From positions 434,001 through 498,000 of the forward strand of contig NZ_PIPW01000002.1 in NCBI RefSeq assembly GCF_003987215.1: a stretch of DNA of 64,000 nucleotides, written 5' to 3'. This document shows, one piece after another, positions 49,611-59,514 of this stretch (its first letter is position 1; the number at the start of each line of letters is the position of its first letter). This DNA comes from Pseudidiomarina halophila (GTDB taxonomy: Bacteria; Pseudomonadota; Gammaproteobacteria; Enterobacterales; Alteromonadaceae). A model generated the notes under the pieces. It searched no databases and had not been told where the DNA came from. It was given only the letters and a program-made list of their open reading frames with translations. A program made the translations under genes and the position numbers.

Positions 49611-50240
49611 ATGTCGGTTGCGGCAAATAAACGGTCAGTGATGACTTTGTATTCGGGACGTAATGACTTACGTAGTCATCAGGCTCGAATCGTGTTGGCA
49701 GAAAAAGGCGTAGGTGTTGAAATTACCTATGTCGACAACGATCAAATACCGGAAGATCTGTTGCAACTTAATCCTTATCCGGATGCGTTGCCAACTTTGG
49801 TGGATCGTGAGTTGGTTCTGTACAACGCGCACATCATCATGGAATACCTTGATGAGCGTTTTCCGCATCCGCCATTGATGCCTGTGTACCCGGTTGCCCG
49901 TGGTACCAGCCGTTTGATGATGTACCGTATCGAACGCGATTGGTATGCACTTGCTGATGCAATCGTTAAAGGTGGTAAAGGGGTAGAGGCAGCACGTCAG
50001 GAACTGCGCGAAGGTATCCTTGCCCTCGCGCCGATTTTTGCCGATACGCCTTACTTCATGAGTGAAGAGTTCACTCTGGTTGATTGCTACCTGGCACCGC
50101 TGTTGTGGCGTCTGCCAAGCTACGGTATTCAACTCGAAGGCGCTGCCGCAAAAGCTGTTAAAGCTTACATGCTGCGGGTATTCGAGCGTGACTCCTTCCA
50201 GGAATCTCTCACTGATGTCGAGCGAGACTTAGGTCGGTGA
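49611..50240 (+). CDS. sspA: Stringent starvation protein A
   Basis: The ATG at 49611 (MSVAANKRSVMTLYSG) with GGAGAAAG upstream gives 209 residues. It has a glutathione-transferase fold without catalytic use, and the conserved LFSGPTD-like N-terminus and EYLDERFPHPPLMPVYPVAR. It binds RNA polymerase and counters H-NS in enterics. It sits 14 bases after petC, a conserved neighbourhood. Confidence 0.95.
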   Translation: MSVAANKRSVMTLYSGRNDLRSHQARIVLAEKGVGVEITYVDNDQIPEDLLQLNPYPDALPTLVDRELVLYNAHIIMEYLDERFPHPPLMPVYPVARGTSRLMMYRIERDWYALADAIVKGGKGVEAARQELREGILALAPIFADTPYFMSEEFTLVDCYLAPLLWRLPSYGIQLEGAAAKAVKAYMLRVFERDSFQESLTDVERDLGR

Positions 50241-50650
50241 GTGAATTGACGGCAATGTCCGCACGTCGCCCGTACATGTTACGGGCGGTGTACGAGTGGT
50301 TAGTAGATAATCAGTTAACCCCACACCTTGTTGTCGATGCAGATGCACCTGGTTGTCAGGTGCCACGCGAGTTTGTCCAGGAAGGGCAAATCGTACTCAA
50401 TATTGCGCCAGGCGCGGTGGGTAATCTGCAACTGCTGAATGACTGTGTCGAGTTTAATGCTCGCTTCTCGGGTAAGCCACAGCGTGTTTATGTTCCGATG
50501 ATTGCGGTCAGTGCGTTGTATGCGCGCGAGAACGGCGCGGGGACAATCTTTGAAGAAGAACCTCAGCTGGAAAATCAGGCGCCGGAGCCACCTCCTGAGC
50601 CACCAACTCCAGGCAAGAAAAAACGGCCCAGCCTGAAAGTGGTCAAATAA
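50237..50650 (+). CDS. sspB: ClpXP adaptor protein SspB
   Basis: The GTG at 50237 overlaps the sspA stop and gives 137 residues matching the family N-terminus (MSxLTxxxRRPYMLRAVYEWLVDN); an ATG at 50255 would shorten it. The SspB fold is followed by a Pro/Glu linker and the C-terminal ClpX-binding peptide RPSLKVVK. It hands ssrA-tagged proteins to ClpXP. Confidence 0.95.
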   Translation: MSELTAMSARRPYMLRAVYEWLVDNQLTPHLVVDADAPGCQVPREFVQEGQIVLNIAPGAVGNLQLLNDCVEFNARFSGKPQRVYVPMIAVSALYARENGAGTIFEEEPQLENQAPEPPPEPPTPGKKKRPSLKVVK

Positions 50651-50653
50651 CAA

Positions 50654-50735
50654 CAAGAGCGTTAGTAGCTATCAGTTATTAGTTAGTAACGCTTTCCTTC
50701 TAATAACCACTATCCAATAACCAATAACGCTCTTG
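50654..50735. repeat. Inverted pair of the 30-bp repeat between sspB and dolP (units D and E)
   Basis: Unit D (50660-50689, forward) and E (50729-50700, reverse) belong to the same family as the copies at 45665-45786. The outer arms CAAGAGCGTTA (50654-50664) and TAACGCTCTTG (50725-50735) pair perfectly over 11 bp, with a further TTATTAG/CTAATAA stem inside. CCTTTTAAA follows. Lying between convergent genes, it could terminate both. Confidence 0.9.
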
Positions 50736-50744
50736 CCTTTTAAA

Positions 50745-51317
50745 TTAACGGGTTTCGAAGGCGTCGATGACGCGTTCTACACCATTGGTGTTGCGCGCAA
50801 TATCAATTGCCTTTCGCGCCATGTTGCGATCAATCAGCCCCATTAAAAAGACCTCACCATTCTCAGTCACGACTTTAATTTTGTTCGCATCGACGGTTTC
50901 ATCGGTGACATATTTGGCTTTGATTTTACTGGTTAGCCAACTGTCGTTACTGATGGTTTTCATGCCAATAACAGGTGCGGTCCGCAGCTCATTGTGAACC
51001 CGTTGAACACCCTCGATATCGCGGGCAATACTTGCAGCTAAACCGGCTAAGTTGGCCGACGGCACCTGCCCAATCAACAATACCGAACGATTGAATGACA
51101 CCACCTGAATACGGGTCGTGGACAGGCGTTCTTCGCGTTTCAGTGCGGTGATGACTTTGATCTCAATGGCCTGATCGTCAACCTGTGTGCCTACAGTGCG
51201 CGAATCCGTTGCCGATGAAATACCAATGGCAGTGGCGCCAACCAACGCTGCCGCGCAGCCGGACAGACCAAGCATAACGATGAAAGCAACTAGTGGCAGA
51301 CTTAATCTATTGTTCAC
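50745..51317 (-). CDS. dolP: BON-domain outer-membrane lipoprotein DolP (YraP)
   Basis: The GTG at 51317 with GAGG upstream gives 190 residues, the E. coli length. It has a lipoprotein signal with lipobox LSGC (SLPLVAFIVMLGLSGC) and two BON domains (about 45-115 and 120-190). DolP supports outer-membrane integrity and BAM function and is sigma-E regulated in E. coli. It overlaps diaA by 4 bases. Confidence 0.94.
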   Translation of the reverse strand: MNNRLSLPLVAFIVMLGLSGCAAALVGATAIGISSATDSRTVGTQVDDQAIEIKVITALKREERLSTTRIQVVSFNRSVLLIGQVPSANLAGLAASIARDIEGVQRVHNELRTAPVIGMKTISNDSWLTSKIKAKYVTDETVDANKIKVVTENGEVFLMGLIDRNMARKAIDIARNTNGVERVIDAFETR

Positions 51318-51886
51318 GAGTCGTCCTCCTGAGGAAATATCTGTTGTTCGGCAAGACTGCATAACATATTGACCAGCTGCAGTAAGTGTTCACTAACGCG
51401 GGCGGCATTGCGTGAGGGAATGCGGATTTCCACATCGTCCGGACCAAGCAAACCCACGACGTCCTGATCGGCGTCATTGGTGAGCGCTATGATAAGCATA
51501 TCGCGGCTCAGCGCGGCTTCCATTGCGCGGCTGACACGCGGAGCCTCGGCACCAGCGTTTAGTACCAGCAACAAGTCGCTGGGCTGACCTACGGCAAGGA
51601 TCTGTTGGGCGAAAATACCTTCATGGTCGTTGGCACCATAGTCGGCGTGCAGTGCGTTCACCGGAAAAGGCGGCCGCTCAAACTGTAGTCCGGTGAGCAT
51701 GATATGGGCAAAATGACGCGCGCTGGCGTGGGCCATACTCTCCCCACAACAATAGATTTTCTGTCCTCTTAACAGCGAATCCACTAACAGCTCTGCAGCG
51801 CGCATGAGTGGCTCCTGCAGCTGATCTGCAGCAGCAATCTGGGTTTGAATGCACTCTGTAAAAATTGCTTTTACCGGTTCTTGCAT
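51314..51886 (-). CDS. diaA: DnaA initiator-associating protein DiaA (SIS domain)
   Basis: This 190-residue single SIS-domain protein (GQKIYCCGESMAHASARHFAHIM, LLVLNAGAEAPRVSRA) is recognised by length and by its place between yraN and dolP. DiaA binds DnaA and promotes ordered initiation. GmhA-type isomerases are similar, but the neighbourhood favours DiaA. Confidence 0.9.
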   Translation of the reverse strand: MQEPVKAIFTECIQTQIAAADQLQEPLMRAAELLVDSLLRGQKIYCCGESMAHASARHFAHIMLTGLQFERPPFPVNALHADYGANDHEGIFAQQILAVGQPSDLLLVLNAGAEAPRVSRAMEAALSRDMLIIALTNDADQDVVGLLGPDDVEIRIPSRNAARVSEHLLQLVNMLCSLAEQQIFPQEDDS

Positions 51887-51895
51887 ACGTCCTCT

Positions 51896-52246
51896 TTAAA
51901 AAGCATCTTGCAACCAATGCAGTTGCGCGGGCTGCTGACAAATCGCGATAACATCAAAGCGCATATAGGTCTGATGTTCATCAAGTTTGTGTGATAGTAA
52001 ATAAAATTGTGCACTGCGTCGAACCCGCTGACACTGGGCTGCGGTGATTTGCTCAACCACCGTGGCAAAGTCCTCATTACTGCGAGATTTGACCTCAACG
52101 AAGACCCAATGTTCACCGTCACGCATGATGATATCTATTTCGCCGAGGTCACAGCGGAAATTGCGTTCCACCAGGGTGAGTCCCTGTTGGGTCAGGTGAT
52201 CTATCGCTTGATCTTCGCCGGCGTTGCCCTGCGCTTTACGAAGCAT
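51896..52246 (-). CDS. yraN: UPF0102 family protein YraN
   Basis: This 116-residue protein has a restriction-nuclease-like core, LGEIDIIMRDGEHWVFVEVKSRS (D, E-x-K), and the N-terminal GNAGEDQAIDHL. Its function is unknown. The fold suggests nucleic-acid binding or cleavage. It lies one base from the lpoA stop. Confidence 0.92.
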   Translation of the reverse strand: MLRKAQGNAGEDQAIDHLTQQGLTLVERNFRCDLGEIDIIMRDGEHWVFVEVKSRSNEDFATVVEQITAAQCQRVRRSAQFYLLSHKLDEHQTYMRFDVIAICQQPAQLHWLQDAF

Positions 52247-52247
52247 A

Positions 52248-54086
52248 TTAGTCAGCTACTGCGGCCGGCTTAACAATATGGCCGTCATAGCGTGCCCAGT
52301 CTAGCTCACGCTTGATACCACCTGGTTGGCGTCTCAGATCACCGGTTAATCCGGCAATCCGAAAACCAGGTAAAGCTGCCATGGTGGTCAGGTTCTGGGT
52401 AAGTAACACGGCGTCATGGCCAAAGGCTGCGAGTCGTGCAAGGTTATAATTCCAGTGGCGACGTAACTGCAATAGTTCACGCAGTCTGGGATACTGCGGG
52501 TGATTTGGCAGTAGCCACGGAACTTCGGTGAAGCGCACGTTATCAAGATCATTTTCGCTTAACTGATCACCGCGGATATGGCTTGCCGAGGTCGCGTATA
52601 CCGGAATGGGAGTCATGAATGGCGCAATATTAACGTCGATAAAAGGCTTTAACAGGCGGTTTTGTTCGATAGGGCCGGGCAAAAATATCGCGTCAATATC
52701 GTCACGACTGCGCGCCTGAGCATCAACCAGAATCTTTCCCGCTGTTATTTTAACTTCCCAGATGCGTGCCTCACTAGCGGTAACGCCAAGCTTGTCCTGA
52801 ACCACAGTTTTCATGTCGTCGGTGGTGCGGTAAACGCCGCTCTCAACGGTGCCATCGGGCTGTTTGGCGAGGAAGTAGTCGCGGAACACGCTGATAGCTT
52901 CCTGGCCCCGGTTGCTATCTGCTGCAAGAATTAACGGGTGCTTTACTCCACGTTCGACCAGGGTTTCCGCCACCTGGCGGATCTCCATTTCTGGCGCCAA
53001 TGCGTACCACAAATCCGGTTGTGCCATAAGCTCATCAACGGTATTTAACGCGATCCAACGCACCTCTGTGCTGGCTAAAATCTGGTTGTCGATCTTACCA
53101 ATCTGCTCGCGTAATAATGGACCGATCAGGGTGTCCGCCTGGACCTTCTGCAGTTCTTCACCGAGGTTTGCGTAATCGAAAGTGGTACTATCGCGAACGG
53201 TAATACTCAGGTCCTGCTGGTCCTCCAGGGCCATTACCATACCATCGAGCACAGCCTGGCCCTGCTCGGCAAATGGGCCACTTAGCGGTAACAGGACCAA
53301 CGCATGGCGATCGGTTTCGGCGTACTGGAGTTGCTCACGCAGTTGACTTGCGAGTGCGTTCGCCTCATGTCTTGGATGACGTAGTTGCCAGCCCTGAACG
53401 GCACTGGAGTCACTGGCTTCGGCTTGCTGATGAGCGGCGCGCAACAGCGACAACCAAGCTTCCGCATCGGCCCCACGGGCAGTGAGAGCCGCTGGGTTTT
53501 GGGCACTACGTAAATACAGCCACGACTGCTCAGGTTCTGTGGCGGCCTGACCCAATGCGAGCAAATTGAGTTGATACTGTGCGGTATCCTGTGTGCGTTG
53601 CAGCTGCCAGGCGAGGTCGCGTGCGAAACGTAGGGCGTCCACTTGTTGTTCACCGCCTTGTTGCGCATCTTTAGCCAGTAGCTCGGTTAAACCTTCCTGC
53701 GCTTCACGTAATAGTCCCTGACTAGCAAGCCACTGCAGTCTGGCAAGTCGGTATTGGCGTTGTTGCGAAGGCGATAAGGACGCAACTGAAGGCTCAAGCT
53801 GGCTTAGCAATAATGCACTGGTCTGCCACTGATTTTCGCTTTGCAGTCGTTGCACCTGCGTAAGCAGATAACGCCGTTGGGCTGCTTCATTGGGTTGTCT
53901 TTCGAGCTCGGCCAGGATCTGTTCCAGCGATTGTATTGAAACCGCAGCTTCTGGCTCACTGAAATTAGGAACCTGGGGTTCGACAGTGGATGAGTCATCG
54001 GTTCGATCCGGTGCCGATGCGCAGGCCACCAAACTACAAACAACGATGCACAGGGCTAGTTTCTTTGGCACAATAGCAAAGTTCAC
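52248..54086 (-). CDS. lpoA: Penicillin-binding protein activator LpoA
   Basis: This lipoprotein of about 612 residues is tentatively started at the GTG 54086 (V-N-F-A-I-V-P-K-K-L-A-L-C). A longer frame to 54197 is open, but it would cover the promoter at 54136-54164 and the rsmI start. The lipobox is LVAC. The N-terminal half has TPR-like helices (about 65-250). The C-terminal half is a periplasmic binding protein-like fold (ALVLLPLSGPFAEQGQAVLDG). LpoA activates PBP1a from the outer membrane. The exact start is uncertain. Confidence 0.9.
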   Translation of the reverse strand: MNFAIVPKKLALCIVVCSLVACASAPDRTDDSSTVEPQVPNFSEPEAAVSIQSLEQILAELERQPNEAAQRRYLLTQVQRLQSENQWQTSALLLSQLEPSVASLSPSQQRQYRLARLQWLASQGLLREAQEGLTELLAKDAQQGGEQQVDALRFARDLAWQLQRTQDTAQYQLNLLALGQAATEPEQSWLYLRSAQNPAALTARGADAEAWLSLLRAAHQQAEASDSSAVQGWQLRHPRHEANALASQLREQLQYAETDRHALVLLPLSGPFAEQGQAVLDGMVMALEDQQDLSITVRDSTTFDYANLGEELQKVQADTLIGPLLREQIGKIDNQILASTEVRWIALNTVDELMAQPDLWYALAPEMEIRQVAETLVERGVKHPLILAADSNRGQEAISVFRDYFLAKQPDGTVESGVYRTTDDMKTVVQDKLGVTASEARIWEVKITAGKILVDAQARSRDDIDAIFLPGPIEQNRLLKPFIDVNIAPFMTPIPVYATSASHIRGDQLSENDLDNVRFTEVPWLLPNHPQYPRLRELLQLRRHWNYNLARLAAFGHDAVLLTQNLTTMAALPGFRIAGLTGDLRRQPGGIKRELDWARYDGHIVKPAAVAD

Positions 54087-54135
54087 CAATTTAACACTCA
54101 CACTTGGTTCGGCTGTAAAGGTTTGACATAGACAT

Positions 54136-54164
54136 ACTATAAACCTAGCTGTGCAGTGACACAA
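54136..54164 (-). promoter_or_regulatory. Sigma-70 promoter for lpoA
   Basis: On the reverse strand TTGTGT (54164-54159), 17 bases, TATAGT (54141-54136). Start near 54129 leaves a leader of about 40 bases to the GTG at 54086. Confidence 0.5.
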
Positions 54165-54195
54165 CGCAACAGAGCGAATCTTACAAGGGGTTAAC

Positions 54196-55050
54196 ATGCT
54201 TCACGCAGCTCCGGGCATACTTTATATCGTGCCGACACCTATTGGTAATCTTGGCGATTTATCGCCCCGGGCCCAGGATGTGCTTAGTTCCGTAGCGGCA
54301 ATCGCTGCAGAAGATACCCGTCATAGCCGTCAGTTGTTGCAGCAATTTGCTATAAAAAATGACGTCTTTGCGCTGCATGAACACAATGAGCGTGAGCGCG
54401 CCGCTAAGGTCATCGAGCGATTACAGAGTGGCGACTCAATTGCTTTGATCAGCGATGCCGGTACACCGTTGATCAGCGACCCTGGTTATGTGTTGGTACA
54501 GCAGTGTCGTGCGGCGGGCGTTAAAGTTGTGGCCTTGCCGGGGCCTTGTGCTATTACCACAGCGCTTTCTGCGGCCGGATTACCAACGGATCGTTTTACT
54601 TTCGAAGGTTTTCTGCCGGCGAAACCACAGCAACGTCGGAAAGCCTTGAGCGCCTTACTCGATGAGCCACGCACCATGGTGTTTTACGAATCACCGCATC
54701 GCATCCTGCATACGCTGAAAGACCTGCAAGAGGTGATGGGCAATGATCGTTCATTAGTCGTCGCCCGTGAGCTGACCAAGCAATTTGAAACTTATTTAAG
54801 CGGTAGTATCAGCGAGGTACTGCAACAGGTTGAAGTGGACAGCAACCAACAACGCGGTGAGTTTGTGCTGGTGTTGGCCGGCGCTCCGGTACAGGAGTTT
54901 GCCGCAGCAGATGAACAACAAGCTTTGCGGACCGTACAACTATTGCGTCAGCATCTGCCTTTGAAGAAAGCCGCCGCCTGCGCCGCGGAAATTCATGGTG
55001 TGCGTAAAAACCAGTTGTACCAACTGGCGTTAGACGCCGATAACACGTAG
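54196..55050 (+). CDS. rsmI: 16S rRNA (cytidine-1402-2'-O)-methyltransferase RsmI
   Basis: This 284-residue tetrapyrrole-methylase fold protein has LYIVPTPIGNLGDLSPRA, AAEDTRHSRQLL and ALISDAGTPLISDPGYVLV, the RsmI hallmarks. It methylates C1402 of 16S rRNA. It is divergent from lpoA; a TTGACA at 54123-54128 lies upstream but lacks a good -10 at normal spacing. Its TAG stop forms part of a likely -10 for rnpB. Confidence 0.96.
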   Translation: MLHAAPGILYIVPTPIGNLGDLSPRAQDVLSSVAAIAAEDTRHSRQLLQQFAIKNDVFALHEHNERERAAKVIERLQSGDSIALISDAGTPLISDPGYVLVQQCRAAGVKVVALPGPCAITTALSAAGLPTDRFTFEGFLPAKPQQRRKALSALLDEPRTMVFYESPHRILHTLKDLQEVMGNDRSLVVARELTKQFETYLSGSISEVLQQVEVDSNQQRGEFVLVLAGAPVQEFAAADEQQALRTVQLLRQHLPLKKAAACAAEIHGVRKNQLYQLALDADNT

Positions 55051-55059
55051 AATGCGCCG

Positions 55060-55407
<348 letters not shown>

Positions 55408-55424
<17 letters not shown>

Positions 55425-57630
55425 GATTAAAACGTTTGGTGTAGTCAATGAAGGTGTCCAGGCGCATGCTTTGGCCATAGTAGAAACCCTGCTGATAGTG
55501 ACAGTTTTTGCTTTGCAGAAACTCAACTTGAGCGCGGGTTTCGACACCTTCGGCGACCACCTGTAGCTCCAATGTGTGGGCAATTCGGATAAGCACCTCA
55601 ACCAACGCCTTCTGCTGTTTATTTTCCGGCACACCTTTCATAAATGCGCGATCGATTTTTATCACGTCAATCGGGTAATAGCGCAAGTAATTCAGACTCG
55701 AATAACCGGTACCAAAGTCATCTATGGCTAAATGCACACCGGCGCGGCGTAGCCGGCGTAAACTTTTTACCTGTCGTTCCTGATTGCGCATCAGCATGGA
55801 TTCGGTGATTTCCAACATCAGCCGATCAGGCGGCATGTTTGCCTGCTCCATGGCCATGAGCCAATCGCCAGCAACGTCTTTATCGTTAAACTCTCGCGGC
55901 GAGCGGTTAACCGCGACGGTCAAATCTAAACCGGCATCGCGCATCACTTGCCAGTCATGAATGACTTGTTTCAGTACAAACTCACCTAACCAGACGATGG
56001 CGCCGGTTTTTTCCGCAATCGGAATAAATTCACAGGGTGGAATTTCGCCATGTTCCGGATGGTGCCAGCGAATTAAGGCTTCGCAACGGGTCAAGCGGCC
56101 ACTTACCGTTTCTATAACCGGCTGATATTCTACATGAAATTCGTTGGTGTCCAGCGCGTTGATCATCTGATGATGTAAGGCAATGTGCTGTTCGGTGTTT
56201 TGTCGTAAGGTTTCATCGTAAAACGCAACCGACAGTGAGCCAGTCGATTTGGCCGCATACATAGCCAGCTCAGAACACTTAATCAGTTGCTGCGGCTGCC
56301 GGGCATCCTCCGGATACATCGCGATGCCAACGCTTGCCGTGACATTAATATGATTTTGTTCGATATCAGCGGTATTAAGGAGATCACTGACAATAGCTTT
56401 AGCGCGTTGCTCGGCTTGCGCAGGAGTTTGCACGTCGGCGAGTACCACGCTGAACTCGTCGCCGCCAACCCGGGCAAGCAAGTCATGTTCGCGCAACGAT
56501 TGGCGGATTTGCTTGGCGACATGCATCAACAGGGCATCGCCCACATCCTGGCCGAGGGCATCGTTGATATCGCGCAGGTGATCAAGATCAAGCATCACCA
56601 GCGCGAATCGATGCTGCTGACTGCAGTCACGGATACGCTGCTGCAGTTGTTGCTGAAAGTAATTGCGGTTAGCCAGACCTGTCAGCGGGTCGAAGCGCGC
56701 CTGATAACTGATGGTATGCACGGCCCGGCGCAAGCGTTGCTGGGTGAGAATTAGTATGGCAAAAGCGGCAACAATAAGTCCGGTTAGAGACAAGCCGATC
56801 AGCCAGTGCAAAAAGAAGTCGTTTTGCTCGTCAATCCAGCTACCGTCGCGCGGCGCAATAGCAAGTTCCCACCTGTCGCCCGGTACTTGTACATGGCTAA
56901 TGATCGGGTCGTGCTCAAGTACTTCGGCATCACCAGCAATCAAAGTGCCGCGACCGGAGAGTGACTTGCGATGAATTACAAAGTGGTATTCGGGGTGATC
57001 ATAAAAGGCAATCTGACTGAACAAGTGTTCGTGCTTGATTACCAGCGAAGCAATCCCCCAGAAACTACCATCGGCCTGGAAAATCGGTAAGCGCGCAATA
57101 AACGCCGTGCCTCCCTGCAGCAAATCGACCGGACTACTTAAAATAATGTCGCGACTACCGATAGCCTGCAGAATTTCATGATATTGGTCTTTAACATTGC
57201 GGTAATCGAGACCCAGTAACTGTTCATTACCAGCCAGTGGATAAATAAAACTGATGCGCAAGTCAGGAGCGAGGGCCAGGTGACTGATATCAAGATCTGT
57301 ATTGAGGAATTCATCAATAATTTTTTGCAGCCGCATGCGGTCAGGGGTGTCCTGCCACAGAATTTCTGGTTTCAACGCGCGCAATACCAGCACATTCGCC
57401 TGAATGCGTTGCTCTATACTTGCTCGCATCGAGCTCATGTGTTCCAACGCACGGCGTTTCTCGGCTTCGCGCTCTTGTTCACGTTCGGTATCGACAATCA
57501 GGTAAACAGCAAAGAGCAAAGCGCTGGCAATCAAAGCGAGGGCAAAAAAATCACGGAACATGCGCCAGCGTGCCTGAGCCGGCGTAAGTGGGTGGGATGC
57601 TCTCGTTAAGTCGCTGATAAATTTACGCAA
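55408..57630 (-). CDS. CHASE-GGDEF-EAL membrane protein (c-di-GMP synthesis/breakdown)
   Basis: This 740-residue protein has a membrane helix at about 29-48, then a periplasmic CHASE sensor (about 75-265, with PLAGNEQLLGLDYRNV), a second helix (about 272-294) and GGDEF (about 310-475). The active site GGDEF is intact, with an RxxD inhibitory site (REHD) five residues before it. EAL follows (about 485-740), with CEALIRW, AIDDFGTGYSSL, IKIDRAFM and VAEGVET all present. Both activities are therefore possible; the net direction cannot be read. It may feed the c-di-GMP read by MshE. Its stop lies inside the 3' end of rnpB. Confidence 0.93.
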
Positions 57631-57730
57631 TGTTTTAATTATTTTTGTTAGTCAGGCGTGTTTTAGCATCTTCTAGTACATTGTGCGGTGCGTCAAGCCC
57701 TGTCGCATGTCGCAAACTCCCCTTTTTTTC

Positions 57731-57760
57731 TTGACAGTAGTAAAGATCGGCACCTAGACT
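57731..57760 (+). promoter_or_regulatory. Sigma-70 promoter of the mra/division cluster
   Basis: TTGACA (57731-57736), 18 bases, TAGACT (57755-57760). Start near 57767 places the MraZ boxes in the leader or at the start site, as in E. coli Pmra. Confidence 0.75.
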
Positions 57761-57769
57761 GTCACATTG

Positions 57770-57794
57770 TGGGGATTTGTGGGTAATAGTGGAT
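57770..57794 (+). promoter_or_regulatory. MraZ operator (three TGGGN boxes)
   Basis: TGGGG (57770-57774), TGGGT (57780-57784) and TGGAT (57790-57794) are spaced by exactly five bases, the published pattern for MraZ autoregulation in E. coli. The third box departs by one base. Confidence 0.85.
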
Positions 57795-57801
57795 CAAATT
57801 T

Positions 57802-58260
57802 ATGTTTCGTGGTGCAGCAGCATTAAGTCTAGATGACAAAGGCCGTCTTGCGATACCAGCAAAGTATCGCAAGAGCCTTATGCTTGATTGCGAAGGCCAA
57901 ATGGTCTGTACCATCGATATCAAGCAGCCTTGCTTGCTGTTATACCCTTTGCCGGAATGGCAAATCATCGAACAAAAGCTTACCACCTTATCCAGCATGA
58001 ACCCCGCGGAGCGTCGTCTCCAACGTTTGCTGTTAGGCCACGCCGAAGACTGCCAGATGGACAAGAATGGCCGTATCCTGATCGCGCCAACCCTGCGTCA
58101 ACACGCAGATTTGGATAAAAAGATCATGATCATCGGTCAGTTGAACAAGTTCGAACTCTGGTCAGATGCGGCATGGCAAGAACAGGTCGCTGCTGATATG
58201 GCAGCAGAACAACAAGACGATTTGGCACTTAGTGATCGACTACAAGACTTCTCATTATAA
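57802..58260 (+). CDS. mraZ: Transcriptional regulator MraZ
   Basis: This 152-residue protein has two AbrB-like domains; the first begins [23 protein letters not shown], and the second holds [20 protein letters not shown]. It represses its own operon through the TGGGN boxes just upstream. Its stop shares one base with the rsmH start. Confidence 0.96.
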   Translation: MFRGAAALSLDDKGRLAIPAKYRKSLMLDCEGQMVCTIDIKQPCLLLYPLPEWQIIEQKLTTLSSMNPAERRLQRLLLGHAEDCQMDKNGRILIAPTLRQHADLDKKIMIIGQLNKFELWSDAAWQEQVAADMAAEQQDDLALSDRLQDFSL

Positions 58261-59207
58261 TGACAAAAGCGCCGCAACATGTCTCGGTGCTGTTACAGGA
58301 GTCACTTGAGGCTCTTGCCATCAGACCAGACGGAATTTATCTCGATGCCACCTTCGGAAGAGGGGGGCACTCACGTGCCATTTTGTCGCAACTCAATGAC
58401 CAGGGACGTTTAATCGCGCTCGACCGTGACCCCACCGCGATCGAAGCTGCTGAAGCCCTGCGTGATGACCCACGCTTTACTATAATCCACACTCCCTTTT
58501 CGCGTCTTGACGACGTGCTGGACGCGCAGCAATTGCGCGGCAAACTTGACGGTATCTTGTTTGATCTTGGCGTCTCATCCCCACAACTTGATGATGCCGA
58601 ACGGGGCTTTAGCTTTATGCGCGAAGGCCCGTTAGACATGCGCATGGATACCAGCAGCGGCGTAACAGCAGCTGACTTTCTGAATACCGCAAGCGCTGAT
58701 GAAATTGCCTTTGTGCTGCGTGAGTACGGCGAAGAACGCTTCGCCTGGCGTATCGCGCAGGCCATCGTGCAGCAGCGTGAAGCAATGCCATTGAGTACTA
58801 CCAAGCAGTTGGCGGACTTGATTGACAAAGCCGTGCCGTTTAAGGATAAGCACAAGCATCCGGCGACCCGCAGCTTTCAGGGCATTCGCATCCACATTAA
58901 CGGTGAGTTAGAGGAGATTGAGCACGCGTTAGCAGCGGCAGTCAGTGGTCTGAAACCCCATGGCCGACTCGCAGTGATCAGTTTTCACAGCCTTGAAGAC
59001 CGCCTGGTTAAACGTTTCCTGCGCGCTCAAAGCAAAGGTAAAGAGATTCCGCCAGGGTTACCCCTGCGGGACGACCAGATTGATCGTGGACAGACCGTGA
59101 AATTGATCGGCAAAGCACATAAACCAAGTGCCGCAGAGACGCGTGAGAACCCGCGCGCACGCAGTTCGGTGTTAAGGGTTGCGGAGAGGTTAGCTTATGA
59201 CCAGTAG
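58260..59207 (+). CDS. rsmH: 16S rRNA (cytosine-1402-N4)-methyltransferase RsmH
   Basis: This 315-residue SAM enzyme has [36 protein letters not shown] and [20 protein letters not shown]. It modifies the same nucleotide as RsmI, which lies 3.2 kb upstream in this window. It was formerly called MraW. It overlaps ftsL by 11 bases. Confidence 0.97.
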   Translation: MTKAPQHVSVLLQESLEALAIRPDGIYLDATFGRGGHSRAILSQLNDQGRLIALDRDPTAIEAAEALRDDPRFTIIHTPFSRLDDVLDAQQLRGKLDGILFDLGVSSPQLDDAERGFSFMREGPLDMRMDTSSGVTAADFLNTASADEIAFVLREYGEERFAWRIAQAIVQQREAMPLSTTKQLADLIDKAVPFKDKHKHPATRSFQGIRIHINGELEEIEHALAAAVSGLKPHGRLAVISFHSLEDRLVKRFLRAQSKGKEIPPGLPLRDDQIDRGQTVKLIGKAHKPSAAETRENPRARSSVLRVAERLAYDQ

Positions 59208-59514
59208 CCGCGTACCAAGCTTGTTAACCGTATTATTTAACGATCTGCAACAGCAGAAGCTGGTACTGCTGCTGTTTAGCTGTATTTTGGCGACGGCGCT
59301 GGGGGTCATTTACGTTGCCCATGCCAATCGGTTGTTGACGATTGAGCGCGATGAGTTGTTGTCTCAACGTGACCAGATCGACATCGAGTGGCGCCATTTA
59401 CAAATTGAGCAAACCGCCCTGACAGAGCACAGTCGGGTTGAGCGCATTGCCCGGCAGCGGCTTGGTATGGTCCGCCCGGAAGGTGAACAGGAGGTGCTGG
59501 TGCCATGGCAATAA
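59197..59514 (+). CDS. ftsL: Cell division protein FtsL
   Basis: This 105-residue bitopic protein has a membrane helix at about 24-44 ([20 protein letters not shown]) and a leucine-zipper coiled coil ([20 protein letters not shown]). It forms the FtsQLB complex. It overlaps rsmH by 11 bases and ftsI by 10 bases. Confidence 0.93.
   Translation: MTSSRVPSLLTVLFNDLQQQKLVLLLFSCILATALGVIYVAHANRLLTIERDELLSQRDQIDIEWRHLQIEQTALTEHSRVERIARQRLGMVRPEGEQEVLVPWQ

Noticed and set aside
54123-54151. TTGACA upstream of rsmI as a full promoter
   Set aside because: The -35 is perfect, but the hexamer at 17 bases (TAGCTG) is poor and the TATAAA nearby is only 9 bases away.
54086-54197. A longer lpoA starting at an ATG at 54197
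   Set aside because: It would overlap the rsmI start codon on the other strand, cover a good promoter (54136-54164), and put about 37 unrelated residues before the lipoprotein signal.
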